This document shows, piece by piece, positions 9,885-20,649 of a stretch of DNA of 64,000 nt. Position numbers and translations under genes: made by a program. Numbering within the stretch: position 1 is the stretch's first letter; every line of letters starts with the position of its first letter. Origin of the DNA: Tritrichomonas musculus (taxonomy: Eukaryota > Parabasalia > Tritrichomonadida > Tritrichomonadidae); assembly GCA_039105265.1 (NCBI GenBank), contig JAPFFF010000033.1, forward strand, positions 310,001 to 374,000, written 5' to 3'. The notes beneath the pieces are model-generated. The model was not told the origin of the DNA. It made no database searches and saw nothing but the letters and a program-made list of their open reading frames with translations.

Positions 9885-12800
9885 AAAATTTCATTCGAAG
9901 ATATGATTTTGAATTCCATTGAAAGATATGATTTTGAATGTAATTGAAAGATATGATTTTGAATTCCATTGAAAGATATGATTTTGAATTCCATTGAAAG
10001 ATATGACTTTGAATTCCATTGAAAGATATGATTTTGAATTCCATTGAAAGATATGATTTTGAATTACATTGAAAGATATGATTTTGAATTACATTGAAAG
10101 ATATGATTTGAAATTTTATAAAAAATTAAAGAAAATATTAAGAGCATTGATATCAAGTTTGTCATTACTTAATAAAAGTTTCACAATTTCAATGTTTTCT
10201 TTTTCAACTGCCAAATATAATGCTGTCTTATAAATTATTATTATATCAAAATTTCATTCGAAGATATGATTTTATATGTAATTGAAAGATATGATTTTGA
10301 ATTTCATTGAAAGATATGACTTTGAATTACATTGAAAGATATGATTTTGAATTCTATTGAAAGATATGATTTTGAATTTCATTGAAAGATATGATTTTGA
10401 ATGTAATTGAAAGATATGATTTTGAATTCCATTGAAAGATATGATTTTGAATTCCATTGAAAGATATGATTTTGAATTCCATTGAAAGATATGACTTTGA
10501 ATTACATTGAAAGATATGATTTTGAATGTAATTGAAAGATATGATTTTGAATTACATTGAAAGATATGATTTTGAATTCTATTGAAAGATATGATTTTGA
10601 ATTCCATTGAAAGATATGATTTTGAATTACATTGAAAGATATGATTTTGAATTTCATTGAAAGATATGATTTTGAATTACATTGAAAGATATGATTTGAA
10701 ATTTTATAAAAAATTAAAGAAAATATTAAGAACATTGATATCAAGTTTGTCATTACTTAATAAAAGTTTCACAATTTCAATGTTTTCTTTTTCAACTGCC
10801 AAATATAATGCTGTCTTATAAATTATTATTATATCAAAATTTCATTCGAAGATATGATTTTGAATTCCATTGAAAGATATGATTTTGAATTCCATTGAAA
10901 GATATGATTTTGAATTCTATTGAAAGATATGATTTTGAATTCCATTGAAAGATATGATTTTGAATTCCATTGAAAGATATGATTTTGAATTCCATTGAAA
11001 GATATGATTTTGAATTACATTGAAAGATATGATTTGAAATTTTATAAAAAATTAAAGAAAATATTAAGAACATTGATATCAAGTTTGTCATTACTTAATA
11101 AAAGTTTCACAATTTCAATGTTTTCTTTTTCAACTGCCAAATATAATGCTGTCTTATAAATTATTATTATATCAAAATTTCATTCGAAGATATGATTTTG
11201 AATTCCATTGAAAGATATGATTTTGAATGTAATTGAAAGATATGATTTTGAATTCCATTGAAAGATATGATTTTGAATTCCATTGAAAGATATGATTTTG
11301 AATTCCATTGAAAGATATGATTTTGAATTACATTGAAAGATATGATTTTGAATTACATTGAAAGATATGATTTTGAATTCTATTGAAAGATATGATTTTG
11401 AATTTCATTGAAAGATATGATTTTGAATTACATTGAAAGATATGATTTTGAATTACATTGAAAGATATGATTTTGAATTTCATTGAAAGATATGATTTTG
11501 AATTACATTGAAAGATATGATTTGAAATTTTATAAAAAATTAAAGAAAATATTAAGAACATTGATATCAAGTTTGTCATTACTTAATAAAAGTTTCACAA
11601 TTTCAATGTTTTCTTTTTCAACTGCCAAATATAATGCTGTCTTATAAATTATTATTATATCAAAATTTCATTCGAAGATATGATTTTGAATTCCATTGAA
11701 AGATATGATTTTGAATTCCATTGAAAGATATGATTTTGAATTCTATTGAAAGATATGATTTTGAATTTCATTGAAAGATATGATTTTGAATTCCATTGAA
11801 AGATATGATTTTGAATGTTATTGAAAGATATGATTTTGAATTCCATTGAAAGATATGATTTGAAATTTTATAAAAAATTAAAGAAAATATTAAGAACATT
11901 GATATCAAGTTTGTCATTACTTAATAAAAGTTTCACAATTTCAATGTTTTCTTTTTCAACTGCCAAATATAATGCTGTCTTATAAATTATTATTATATCA
12001 AAATTTCATTCGAAGATATGATTTTGAATTCTATTGAAAAATATGATTTTGAATGTTATTGAAAGATATGATTTTGAATTACATTGAAAGATATGATTTT
12101 GAATTCCATTGAAAGATATGATTTTGAATTCTATTGAAAAATATGATTTTGAATGTTATTGAAAGATATGATTTTGAATTACATTGAAAGATATGATTTT
12201 GAATTACATTGAAAGATATGATTTTGAATTCCATTGAAAGATATGACTTTGAATTACATTGAAAGATATGATTTTGGATTACATTGAAAGATATGATTTG
12301 AAATTTTATAAAAAATTAAAGAAAATATTAAGAACATTGATATCAAGTTTGTCATTATTTAATAAAAGTTTCACAATTTCAATGTTTTCTTTTTCAACTG
12401 CCAAATATAATGCTGTCTTATAAATTATTATTATATCAAAATTTCATTCGAAGATATGATTTTGAATTACATTGAAAGATATGATTTTGAATTCCATTGA
12501 AAGATATGATTTTGAATGTTATTGAAAGATATGATTTTGAATTCCATTGAAAGATATGATTTTGAATTACATTGAAAGATATGATTTTGAATTCCATTGA
12601 AAGATATGATTTTGAATTACATTGAAAGATATGATTTGAAATTTTATAAAAAATTAAAGAAAATATTAAGAACATTGATATCAAGTTTGTCATTACTTAA
12701 TAAAAGTTTCACAATTTCAATGTTTTCTTTTTCAACTGCCAAATATAATGCTGTCTTATAAATTATTATTATATCAAAATTTCATTCGAAGATATGATTT

Positions 12801-13830
12801 TGAATTCCATTGAAAGATATGATTTTGAATTCTATTGAAAGATATGATTTTGAATTCCATTGAAAGATATGATTTTGAATTCCATTGAAAGATATGATTT
12901 TGAATTACATTGAAAGATATGATTTTGAATTCTATTGAAAGATATGATTTTGAATTCCATTGAAAGATATGATTTTGAATTACATTGAAAGATATGATTT
13001 TGAATTCCATTGAAAGATATGATTTTGAATTACATTGAAAGATATGATTTGAAATTTTATAAAAATTAAAGAAAATATTAAGAACATTGATATCAAGTTT
13101 GTCATTACTTAATAAAAGTTTCACAATTTCAATGTTTTCTTTTTCAACTGCCAAATATAATGCTGTCTTATAAATTATTATTATATCAAAATTTCATTCG
13201 AAGATATGATTTTGAATGTAATTGAAAGATATGATTTTGAATTCTATTGAAAGATATGATTTTGAATTCCATTGAAAGATATGATTTTGAATTCTATTGA
13301 AAAATATGATTTTGAATGTTATTGAAAGATATGATTTTGAATTACATTGAAAGATATGATTTTGAATTACATTGAAAGATATGATTTTGAATTCCATTGA
13401 AAGATATGACTTTGAATTACATTGAAAGATATGATTTTGGATTACATTGAAAGATATGATTTGAAATTTTATAAAAAATTAAAGAAAATATTAAGAACAT
13501 TGATATCAAGTTTGTCATTATTTAATAAAAGTTTCACAATTTCAATGTTTTCTTTTTCAACTGCCAAATATAATGCTGTCTTATAAATTATTATTATATC
13601 AAAATTTCATTCGAAGACATGATTTTGAATTCTATTGAAAGATATGATTTTGAATTCCATTGAAAGATATGATTTTGAATTACATTGAAAGATATGATTT
13701 TGAATTTCATTGAAAGATATGATTTTGAATCCAATTGAAAGATATGATTTTGAATTCCATTGAAAGATATGATTTTGAATTACATTGAAAGATATGATTT
13801 TGAATTACATTGAAAGATATGATTTTGACG
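9885..13830. repeat. 25-bp minisatellite array
   Basis: More than a hundred tandem copies of a 25-bp unit, ATTGAAAGATATGATTTTGA plus five bases. Almost all variation is in the three bases between GAAT and ATTG (TCC, TAC, TCT, TTC, GTA, GTT). Because 25 is not a multiple of three, the array reads through all frames as a 25-residue period (FKIISFN..., NHIFQ..., SKSYLS...), so the open frames here are by-products. It splits an ankyrin gene. Confidence 0.9.
10108..13617 (-). repeat. Nine ankyrin-segment spacers in the array
   Basis: Copies of a segment of about 155-160 bp interrupt the minisatellite near 10108, 10691, 11031, 11521, 11859, 12298, 12640, 13047 and 13462. Each encodes, on the minus strand, part of an ankyrin repeat (AVEKENIEIVKLLLSN...) and runs from GATTTGAAATTTTATAAAAA to TCATTCGAAGA. 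The copies are nearly identical to each other, which points to recent expansion of a higher-order unit of about 340-580 bp. Confidence 0.85.
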
Positions 13831-13833
13831 TAA

Positions 13834-15048
13834 TTAAATGACTATCATTTGAAATTGTATTAACTGAATATTGAAAATTTCTTTTTTGTTTACATCTATA
13901 TCTTTGTCTTTCAAAAGGTCATCAACAAATGCACAATAATCGTACTTGCATAAGTTGCAAATTGAAGATTCACTAATGAATTTACTTTTCAAAAAGGCGA
14001 AATTATAATATTTGAGACATTGGTTGAATGCATTCTGTGAATTTTCTTCATTGCTTTGTATGAAGTTGTTTATGAAGTAATTTGCAATGTCGTTGTGGTG
14101 GCATTTGATTGATTCATAAAAGACTTGTTTGTATGACTTATCCTCTAATTCAACATGATTGTCTTCCAGAAAGTGAATCATTTCTGAATTTCGACCATGA
14201 ATGGCCAAAGACCACAACGATGGTGTTAATTCTACACCTTCAAGTCGCAAGTAATTAAATATTTGAATTGAGCCAAAAAAGACAGCATATTCAATCAATG
14301 AAAATTCTTCATCTTTGCGATTTCGATATGATTTTTTTAGCTTTTTAAGTAAAAATGAATTTGTTTCATAAATTGATGGTTGAATTTTTGAGTTAACTGA
14401 GACACAATTTCGAGTAACGTATGCAATAAATTCTGTAATCATGTCTTTTCGAATCAATTCACTGACTTGGCTGTCATTTTCTCCTTCTTTTCGTTTTTCA
14501 TAAAAATTTTCGAGCAATTCTTTCTTTATCTCTTCAACCCATCCATTTTCTTCTTTTTGTTTGTTGTTGTTGTTGTTGTTTTCATGTTTTGGGAACCACT
14601 TTTCTTTGATGAATAGCTGAATTTCTGGCTGAAAATACTGTGGATATTTGGCTTCTATGTATTTTTCTGTCTTCGTAATTTTTCTTACTATATACTCATC
14701 AAAAACTATTATTTGCTGTTCAATGAGAAATAAAAGAATCCTTTTGTTGCTCTTAAAAATATTGAATATTTCTGAATTTGAAAAATATTTTTTGATACCT
14801 TCTTTGAAAAAGAGTAAAATTCTTTCGATTTTGCTGAAAAAATTGGAAAAACGATGGAAATTATTCACAATTTTGGAAATTAAGTGTAGTAATGACAAAA
14901 GATCATATTGGTTACCATTTATTTTTGAATTATCAAATTTGTCTTCGAGGATTAGTAAGTTTTCTTCTGATTTAGCTTCTTCTTCAAGAAAATTCAGAAT
15001 GCTTTCTTGGATGTCCTTCATCATGTCCAAGTGTTCCTGAGAACTCAT
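13834..15048 (-). CDS. DUF3447-type ankyrin protein, N-terminal part
   Basis: A 404-residue frame beginning MSSQEHLDMMKDIQESILNF, with the helix-rich N-terminus typical of the very large trichomonad DUF3447/ankyrin family. Degenerate ankyrin-like helices follow (EFSLIEYAVFFGSIQIFNYL; LWSLAIHGRNSEMIHFLEDN). At residue about 385 it enters the sequence that would begin the ankyrin domain (DIDVNKKEIFNIQ) and then runs into the minisatellite and stops. The expected ankyrin C-terminus lies at 9291-9851, so the gene is split by the array. The N-terminal protein may still be made. A good Inr motif lies just upstream of the ATG. Confidence 0.75.
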   Translation of the reverse strand: MSSQEHLDMMKDIQESILNFLEEEAKSEENLLILEDKFDNSKINGNQYDLLSLLHLISKIVNNFHRFSNFFSKIERILLFFKEGIKKYFSNSEIFNIFKSNKRILLFLIEQQIIVFDEYIVRKITKTEKYIEAKYPQYFQPEIQLFIKEKWFPKHENNNNNNKQKEENGWVEEIKKELLENFYEKRKEGENDSQVSELIRKDMITEFIAYVTRNCVSVNSKIQPSIYETNSFLLKKLKKSYRNRKDEEFSLIEYAVFFGSIQIFNYLRLEGVELTPSLWSLAIHGRNSEMIHFLEDNHVELEDKSYKQVFYESIKCHHNDIANYFINNFIQSNEENSQNAFNQCLKYYNFAFLKSKFISESSICNLCKYDYCAFVDDLLKDKDIDVNKKEIFNIQLIQFQMIVI

Positions 15049-15059
15049 GACTTTTATTA

Positions 15060-15072
15060 AAATAATGATTTT
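15060..15072 (-). promoter_or_regulatory. Inr-like promoter element
   Basis: On the minus strand, ATCATTATTTT lies about 20 bases before the ATG at 15048. It matches the trichomonad initiator consensus TCA(+1)YTW and fits the short 5' leaders of these organisms. Confidence 0.5.
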
Positions 15073-15120
15073 ATCTCAATATTCAATATTGAATATCTAA
15101 AGAAAAGTACCAGTTGTGAT

Positions 15121-15308
15121 TTGCCTAATTATTCAATTTTGTGATTTTAGATAGAGATCCAGATGCCAAATTTGAATGAATTCAATTTTTTCAAATAAAT
15201 CATTTGCCTAATTATTCAATTTTGTGATTTTAGATAGAGATCCAGATGCCAAATTTGAATGAATTCAATTTTTTCAAATAAATCATTTGCCTAATTATTC
15301 AATTTTGA
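15121..15308. repeat. 83-bp tandem duplication
   Basis: Two essentially identical 83-bp units, starting TTGCCTAATTATTCAATTTT at 15121 and 15204, are followed by a partial third at 15287. They lie in the 5' flank of the ankyrin gene. Confidence 0.9.
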
Positions 15309-15309
15309 A

Positions 15310-16630
15310 TAAAGAATGGTATATTATTACCATTCTTTTATTCTCATATTTAGGAAATTTGTATCGTTCTCATATAGCAGAAATCACGTGATGTGAATTT
15401 TTTTTTGAATGATAATTTTAAATTCAAAAAATAAAAAGAATTCAACAAAATGCTACTTGGAATTTCTTGGTTTGCTTGAATTAGAGATAGTTTTACGCTT
15501 CAAGCACTAAAATTGCATCCTAGTTCAAATTTTCGAAAAAATAAAACGATAGATCTTCAAATGCAGATTTTTTAGAAAAAACGTTTAGGTCAAATATTTT
15601 AATGTTATTTTTACGGTTGTGGTCACACTCATATTTGTTTTCTTTGGCGAATATTAATCACTCTTCGGCTTACCAAGCAACTATAAAGACAAGCGTTTTT
15701 TCCCATAAGCCATAAGTAATGACGATCTAGGATTTTACGTTTTTTTTACAGACTTAAGAATATTTCAACTTTTTATATAACATTTTACTTACTTATATGC
15801 CAAAAAATGTTTACGAGTATGATTTTAATGATGGCATTAATGCATTTGATCCATGTATTCTGCTTATATTAATGTTTTTCACTATGCATATTTCCTTTTT
15901 TTTCCCTTAATATTGATGGAATCCTTTTTAGTTTTACTCTATTTTCATGACGGAATACTTTTCTTAATATTAGCTCTATTATTTATCAGACAAAAATGAA
16001 CAAATTTATACTAGAGTATCAAGAAAAAGTGGACATCGTTAAGATAAAGTGGCCATCACATAACCTTTTGATCTCAATATTTTGATAAGACATTCAAAGT
16101 TTGAATATAGTTGTCAAAAATTCTGATGGATAAATATAAAGAATTGAAAAAAAATAAAGAGTTTAAAATGAAGGTCTTTCTATTCTAAAGCTATTTTTTG
16201 ATTTTTATCTTTGTTTTTCTTATGCTGGTCATAGATAAGCATTTGATTTGGCGTCAAAGAGATTTCCAGCATTTTTTACTATGATAAATAATTATAAAGT
16301 ATTGAAAAGAAAATTTTATTAAAGAGTTTCAAATGAGGGTATTTCGATTCTAAAGCTATTTTTTGATTTTTATCTTTGTTTTTTCTTATGCTGGTCATAG
16401 ATATTATTCTGAATTTGATATCCTCGCCCTTTTCGCTTTCTCTGATTTGAATGAAGATATTGAAATTTTTAATAAGTTATCTTTGTAACTTAATGAAATA
16501 AAATGTCATTTTTCTTTTGAAAAAATCTGTTTTTTCATCTATGATATAGCCATAAGTTCTCTTTATATGAGCATGTTTCTATAAAACAAACTAAATAATT
16601 AAAAAAGATTAATTGCAATTAATCATATTT
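15310..16630. other. Intergenic, with a duplicated 110-bp block
   Basis: No gene seen. A block around 16128-16240 is repeated at about 16283-16400. Both contain TCTAAAGCTATTTTTTGATT and TTATGCTGGTCATAGATA. The rest is AT-rich spacer between the 5' flank of the ankyrin gene and the 3' end of the transporter gene. Confidence 0.6.
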
Positions 16631-16631
16631 A

Positions 16632-18026
16632 TTATCCAAGTAACTGATCAGTAGAGACAGTTGTTTGAGATTCATCAGGTATTGGATCATAATTTCCAGT
16701 TTCCGCAATAGAAGGCTGAATGATCCAGAAAGAAGAAATAGTGGCAATTGCGCCGAATATTGCAGAGAAACTCATCTTCTTTCTAACCGCAAAAGGATCA
16801 TCCTTGAACACGTTATCAATTAAGATTCCGAAACTGAAGTTTGACAATTGTTGACCAAGGACGTTAAAGCAATTCAAAATTCCGAAGTTATTTCCGAGCT
16901 CTTCAGTTGGAATGACAAGAGAAACGATAGCGAAAGGAATCGTAGTGAAAATGACCTGACTGAAGCCAAGCATTCCGACAATTGCGAAGTAAGGAGGCGT
17001 GATATTAATGAACTGGAATAAGAGCATGCAAACAGTCAAAATGGAATTACCAATGATCATGACCCATTTCATTCCAATCAAGTCACAAACTCTGCTATTC
17101 AAAAAGCTGTAAACAAGCTGAACGGCATTGTTAACTGCACGGCATAGCATCGAATACTTGATCCCTTCATAGTAGTCCTTCCCATGCTGCTCGTAAAGGA
17201 CCCCCATGAAATCTGACAGCTGGTAATAGAAAGGGAAAATGGCTGCGTTTGCGAAAAAGAAAGGTAAAATGATTCTCGAAAAAGCGCGCGGAATTTTCTT
17301 AAATGCTCTGAAAATTTGCATAAATGGATTGAATTTTGGCGGTTTTTCTCTTAACGGTTCTTCTCTGGCGGCTACACATGAAATGACCATTGCGATGAAG
17401 GAAATGACAAACGTTAGTATGAGATTGAATTTGAGAAATGAAAGACCTTTGATCTCGGGGAGATATACTGTTAAAAGGTTCGACGCTAGTGGGGCAAAAC
17501 CGCTATATAATTGACAGATACCTGACATGAAATTTTGTTGGCTCGGTGGGGTGACATCAGAGCAGAGAACTCGTCCGGGTTGTTGAACTATATTGACAGA
17601 AAGAAATGAGAAAATAACTGAGATAATATAAACAACTTTTTGAGCAACTATTGGCTCTTCACCTTTAGATAAAAGTTCGCCAACTTCTTCGTAAAAGGCT
17701 AATAGAAGAAATGATATTATCATTAAAAATGTTCCAATGATTACAAAAATACGACGTCGTCCAAATTTCAACATTAATCCATCTGAAAAAACACCAAGTA
17801 ATGGCTGAGTGAAAAATCCAATTAATGATCCTGTTAAAAGTATTAGTGTTTCTTCTATTCCCCTGAAACCTAATTTTGCAAGAAATGGTTTGACTGTGAT
17901 ATTTATGATATTATAAGCAAGACCTTGGATCAAATTAACACAAGCTATGGCAAAAATACGTCCATTAGATAATTTAACACGTTTATTAAGAGGAACCCAT
18001 TCATCATAAAGATTTTCTTCAATCAT
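16632..18026 (-). CDS. MFS transporter, SLC45/sucrose-transporter-like
   Basis: A 464-residue membrane protein with about twelve hydrophobic segments and a short charged N-terminus (MIEENLYDEWVPLNKRVKLS). The loop after the second segment, GVFSDGLMLKFGRRRIFVII, is the major-facilitator signature in the form used by sucrose/SLC45 and related GPH transporters. A second conserved block, QPGRVLCSDVTPPSQQNFMSG, matches the region before the fifth or sixth helix of that group. It would sit in the plasma or a vacuolar membrane and move a sugar or similar small solute, probably with protons. The substrate cannot be told. The frame is full length and intact. The family is firm; the subfamily is moderately sure. 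Confidence 0.8.
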   Translation of the reverse strand: MIEENLYDEWVPLNKRVKLSNGRIFAIACVNLIQGLAYNIINITVKPFLAKLGFRGIEETLILLTGSLIGFFTQPLLGVFSDGLMLKFGRRRIFVIIGTFLMIISFLLLAFYEEVGELLSKGEEPIVAQKVVYIISVIFSFLSVNIVQQPGRVLCSDVTPPSQQNFMSGICQLYSGFAPLASNLLTVYLPEIKGLSFLKFNLILTFVISFIAMVISCVAAREEPLREKPPKFNPFMQIFRAFKKIPRAFSRIILPFFFANAAIFPFYYQLSDFMGVLYEQHGKDYYEGIKYSMLCRAVNNAVQLVYSFLNSRVCDLIGMKWVMIIGNSILTVCMLLFQFINITPPYFAIVGMLGFSQVIFTTIPFAIVSLVIPTEELGNNFGILNCFNVLGQQLSNFSFGILIDNVFKDDPFAVRKKMSFSAIFGAIATISSFWIIQPSIAETGNYDPIPDESQTTVSTDQLLG

Positions 18027-18059
18027 TAAAAATATAGTATTATTAATTGAACCCTAAAC

Positions 18060-18655
18060 ATTTAAATATAGACGATATTATACAATTGAAATCAATAAAT
18101 AAACGAACTTTTTCTTAATGATTTATTTTAATATTTGAAAGGAAAACAAAAATACTCTCAATTTTTTCTAAGTTATTTATTTGATAATTTAATTCAAATG
18201 ATCATAAAATATCTAAAAAATCATAAAATACTTGTGAATATATTTATAATATTTATACTATATTTATAAAAATAAATCAAATTTTTTGAAAAGATAATTA
18301 GTAAAAATTATTTCTTTTTAGTAATTAAATGTTTTTTTCTATAATCGACATAAAGTTGTTAAGATAATCCAACTCAAAAAATTAAATATTTATTGAAAAA
18401 TAAAAATGCATTGTTTTCTTAATTTATATTTTATTCTAAATATATTTTTTTTATTTAATACTAAAAATTATATTATAAGATTATTATAATTTATCATGAA
18501 CTTGTTTTGCTGAACCCATTCTAATAAAACAAAAACAGAAATCTTATCAACTTTATTTATGAATTCTTTCCATTTTAGGATTAAAAATATTCATATAGAT
18601 TTAATGAAACAAACAAATATCGTTAAACTTTTCTGAATAAATTATTTATTAAAAT
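18060..18655. other. AT-rich intergenic spacer
   Basis: Very AT-rich sequence between the 5' end of the transporter and the LRR pseudogene. I see no gene or clear repeat. Confidence 0.6.
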
Positions 18656-18659
18656 TGCC

Positions 18660-19430
18660 AGGAATTGAAATTGGACCTAATTGTTTCAGTAATTTAAAGT
18701 TCTGAACTTATTCAATTTAAAGTTCCAAATTCAGTGACATTCATTGGAGATTGTGCATTTGAAGGTTGTAAAAACTAAATAAATTTAGATATTCCATCAT
18801 CTGTGACAAAAATAGGTGATTATGCATTTAATAGATGTTCATCTTTGGGGAAAATAATAATTCCATCATCAGTTACAATTGGTAATAATTTTATTTGTTA
18901 TTGTAATCTATTGAGTTCAATCATTGAAAATATTGGGCGATTACGTTTTAAAGATTTTAGTTTATTAAAAGAATTCGTAATTCCACCTTGTATAACAAAA
19001 ATATGTAAAAATGACTTTAAAGGGTGCTCATCATTAATTAAAATCGAAATTCCTTCATCAGTAACATCCATTGAAAAATTTGCTTTTTATAATTGTAGTT
19101 CATTAAAACAAATCACTCTCCCACCATTAATTACATCGATTGAAGAAGGTACATTTTCTGGATGTACTTCATTACAAATAGTAAATATCCCAAATTCGGT
19201 TAAAACTATTGGAAATAATGCATTTTTGGATGCACATCACTTGTTGATATTATTATACCACCATCTGTAAATGAAATTGGTTTTACATCATGTAAAAATT
19301 GTAATTCATTGAATAAAATCATTTATAAAAGTGATTTAGAAAATCTTAAAATAAATGATGAAATACAAGAGTATTTAAAAACTGCTTTTGTTGGTGATAT
19401 AGATATCATTTATTTTAAGATATACTGAAA
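18660..19430 (+). pseudogene. BspA-like LRR_5 protein, broken
   Basis: Encodes a string of treponemal-type leucine-rich repeats (CSSLIKIEIPSSVTSIEKFA, CSSLKQITLPPLITSIEEGT, CTSLQIVNIPNSVKTIG), the BspA-like family greatly expanded in trichomonads and thought to act at the cell surface. The longest intact frame is 18803-19270. The repeats continue upstream after an in-frame TAA at 18776 and, before that, in another frame (GPNCFSNLKF). Downstream they continue after a frameshift near 19235 (GCTSLVDIIIPPSVNEIG, then LNKIIYKSDLENLK). At least three lesions make it a pseudogene. There is no signal peptide or ATG at the 5' edge. The 3' end runs directly into Rab-like sequence. Confidence 0.75.
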
Positions 19431-19897
19431 ATGCGTTTCAAGAAGATATACAACCAACAGTTGGTGCTCATTTTTACACAAAAGATATTGAATATCGAGG
19501 ATATAAAATGTGTGTCTTGTTATGGGATGTTGCTGGCGATAAAAGATATGAAGGCCTAATTGAGATGAATCTTCGTAATTTGAATTGGGCTGCTGTCTTT
19601 TTTAACTTAAATAAACGAGAATCATTCGATAGATGTAATTTTTTCTTAGATTCTGTCCGAGATGCCTCTAGTCATGCACCATTGGTTCTTATAGGAAATA
19701 GATGTGATCTTGAACACAAGATTGATGAAAAAGATATCATTGAACTAGCAAAAGAATATAATGCGAAATACTTTGAGGTTTCAGTTAAAAATGGCCATAA
19801 TTTTGAAAAAGCATTTGATTACCTAATTGCAGAAGTTTTTGACTTTGTTGTTGATGAAAAAAATAGATTATTAAATCTTATTAGCAGTGATAAATAG
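19380..19897 (+). pseudogene. Rab-family small GTPase, damaged N-terminus
   Basis: The main frame encodes a switch I-like PTVGAHF, the G3 region LLWDVAGDKRYEGL, the G4 motif IGNRCDLE and a G5-like FEVSVKNG, ending SSDK without a C-terminal prenylation cysteine pair. A P-loop remnant (AFVGDIDI) lies just upstream in a different frame and lacks the GKT/S element, so nucleotide binding would be lost. The ATG at 19508 is internal, between switch I and G3. It follows the LRR remnant with no spacer. It may be the relic of an LRR-Rab fusion gene or of two neighbouring genes merged by deletion. No isoprenylation site, so membrane attachment is doubtful even in the ancestor. Confidence 0.7.
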
Positions 19898-19927
19898 AAT
19901 TGCAACATTTATTTATCTAATTAATAA

Positions 19928-20195
19928 ATACTTTTTTTTTTTTTTTTTTTTAACCGTAATTTATCGAGCATATTTGATTCGATTTTTTCTTAATGAAAAA
20001 AAGAATTTGTTTTATTATTGTATTAAGCTGAATATTCTTCACCTGATTTATTTCGAATTTGTTTACAGATATAACTCTTGTTTTCAATATTTTCTTCGTT
20101 TTCTAGAAATTGTTTAAAAATTATCCACTCGGTTCACCTTGTGTTGTGAGTTTTTGGCTTTTGACAAGAAAAGTTAAATGTTTTATTGGCATTGG
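19928..20195 (-). repeat. Retroposon-like repeat, copy 1
   Basis: A poly-T run at about 19930-19950 is followed by about 240 bp that match 24579-24790 (shared: AGCATAT-TGATTCGATTTTTT, GTTTTCTAGAAATTG, TTCACCTTGTG-GTGAGTTTTTG, ACAAGAAAAGTTAAATG or close). Read on the minus strand both copies end in poly(A), as a SINE or processed retrocopy would. Estimated identity by eye is about three quarters. Confidence 0.55.
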
Positions 20196-20373
20196 CCCTC
20201 TCAATTTTGAATTAATTTTCATAAAAATTTTGAGTTCACCCATCATATCTTAATTATCAAATTATTTTTTCTGAAGTTTACATTAAAATAAAAACATTAC
20301 AATGATAATTTTTTTTTTTTTTTTCAAACTCATAAGATAAAGAAAGGACAATATATAAAAATGATAATAGACT

Positions 20374-20447
20374 TCTTCCCTAACTCAGTTGGTTAGAGTG
20401 TCAGACTGTTAATCTGGAAGTCGTGTGTTCGATCCACACGGGAAGAG
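20374..20447 (+). tRNA. tRNA-Asn (GUU)
   Basis: Cloverleaf by eye: acceptor TCTTCCC pairs with GGGAAGA, with discriminator G at 20447. The D-arm is ACTC...GAGT with loop AGTTGGTTA. The anticodon stem is TCAGA/TCTGG with loop CTGTTAA (anticodon GTT). The T-arm is GTGTG TTCGATC CACAC. It has no intron. CCA is not encoded. Confidence 0.95.
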
Positions 20448-20466
20448 ATTTTTTGCTTTTTTTCTT
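20448..20466 (+). terminator. Pol III T-run terminator
   Basis: A TTTTTT run right after the tRNA 3' end (from 20449), followed by further T tracts, as expected for RNA polymerase III termination. Confidence 0.7.
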
Positions 20467-20649
20467 TCTTTCTTTTGTATGATCTACCGGAAAACTCACT
20501 TATAATAATATTATCATATATATAAGTAGATAAAATCTTTATTTGATAAAATTATTATTGTTATTTAAATAATATTTATTTTTTATTTAGATATTTTTAT
20601 TTGAAAATTCAATCTATTCAATTTAGTTAATTCAAGACTCTCAATTAAA

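Noticed and set aside
10272-13397. Open frames of 60-126 codons in the minisatellite
   Set aside because: By-products of a stop-poor repeat read in all frames, not independent genes.
9885-13830. Array looks superficially like CRISPR
   Set aside because: The unit is a continuous 25-bp tandem repeat varying at three bases; the longer spacers are identical to each other and code for ankyrin. There are no unique spacers and the genome is eukaryotic.
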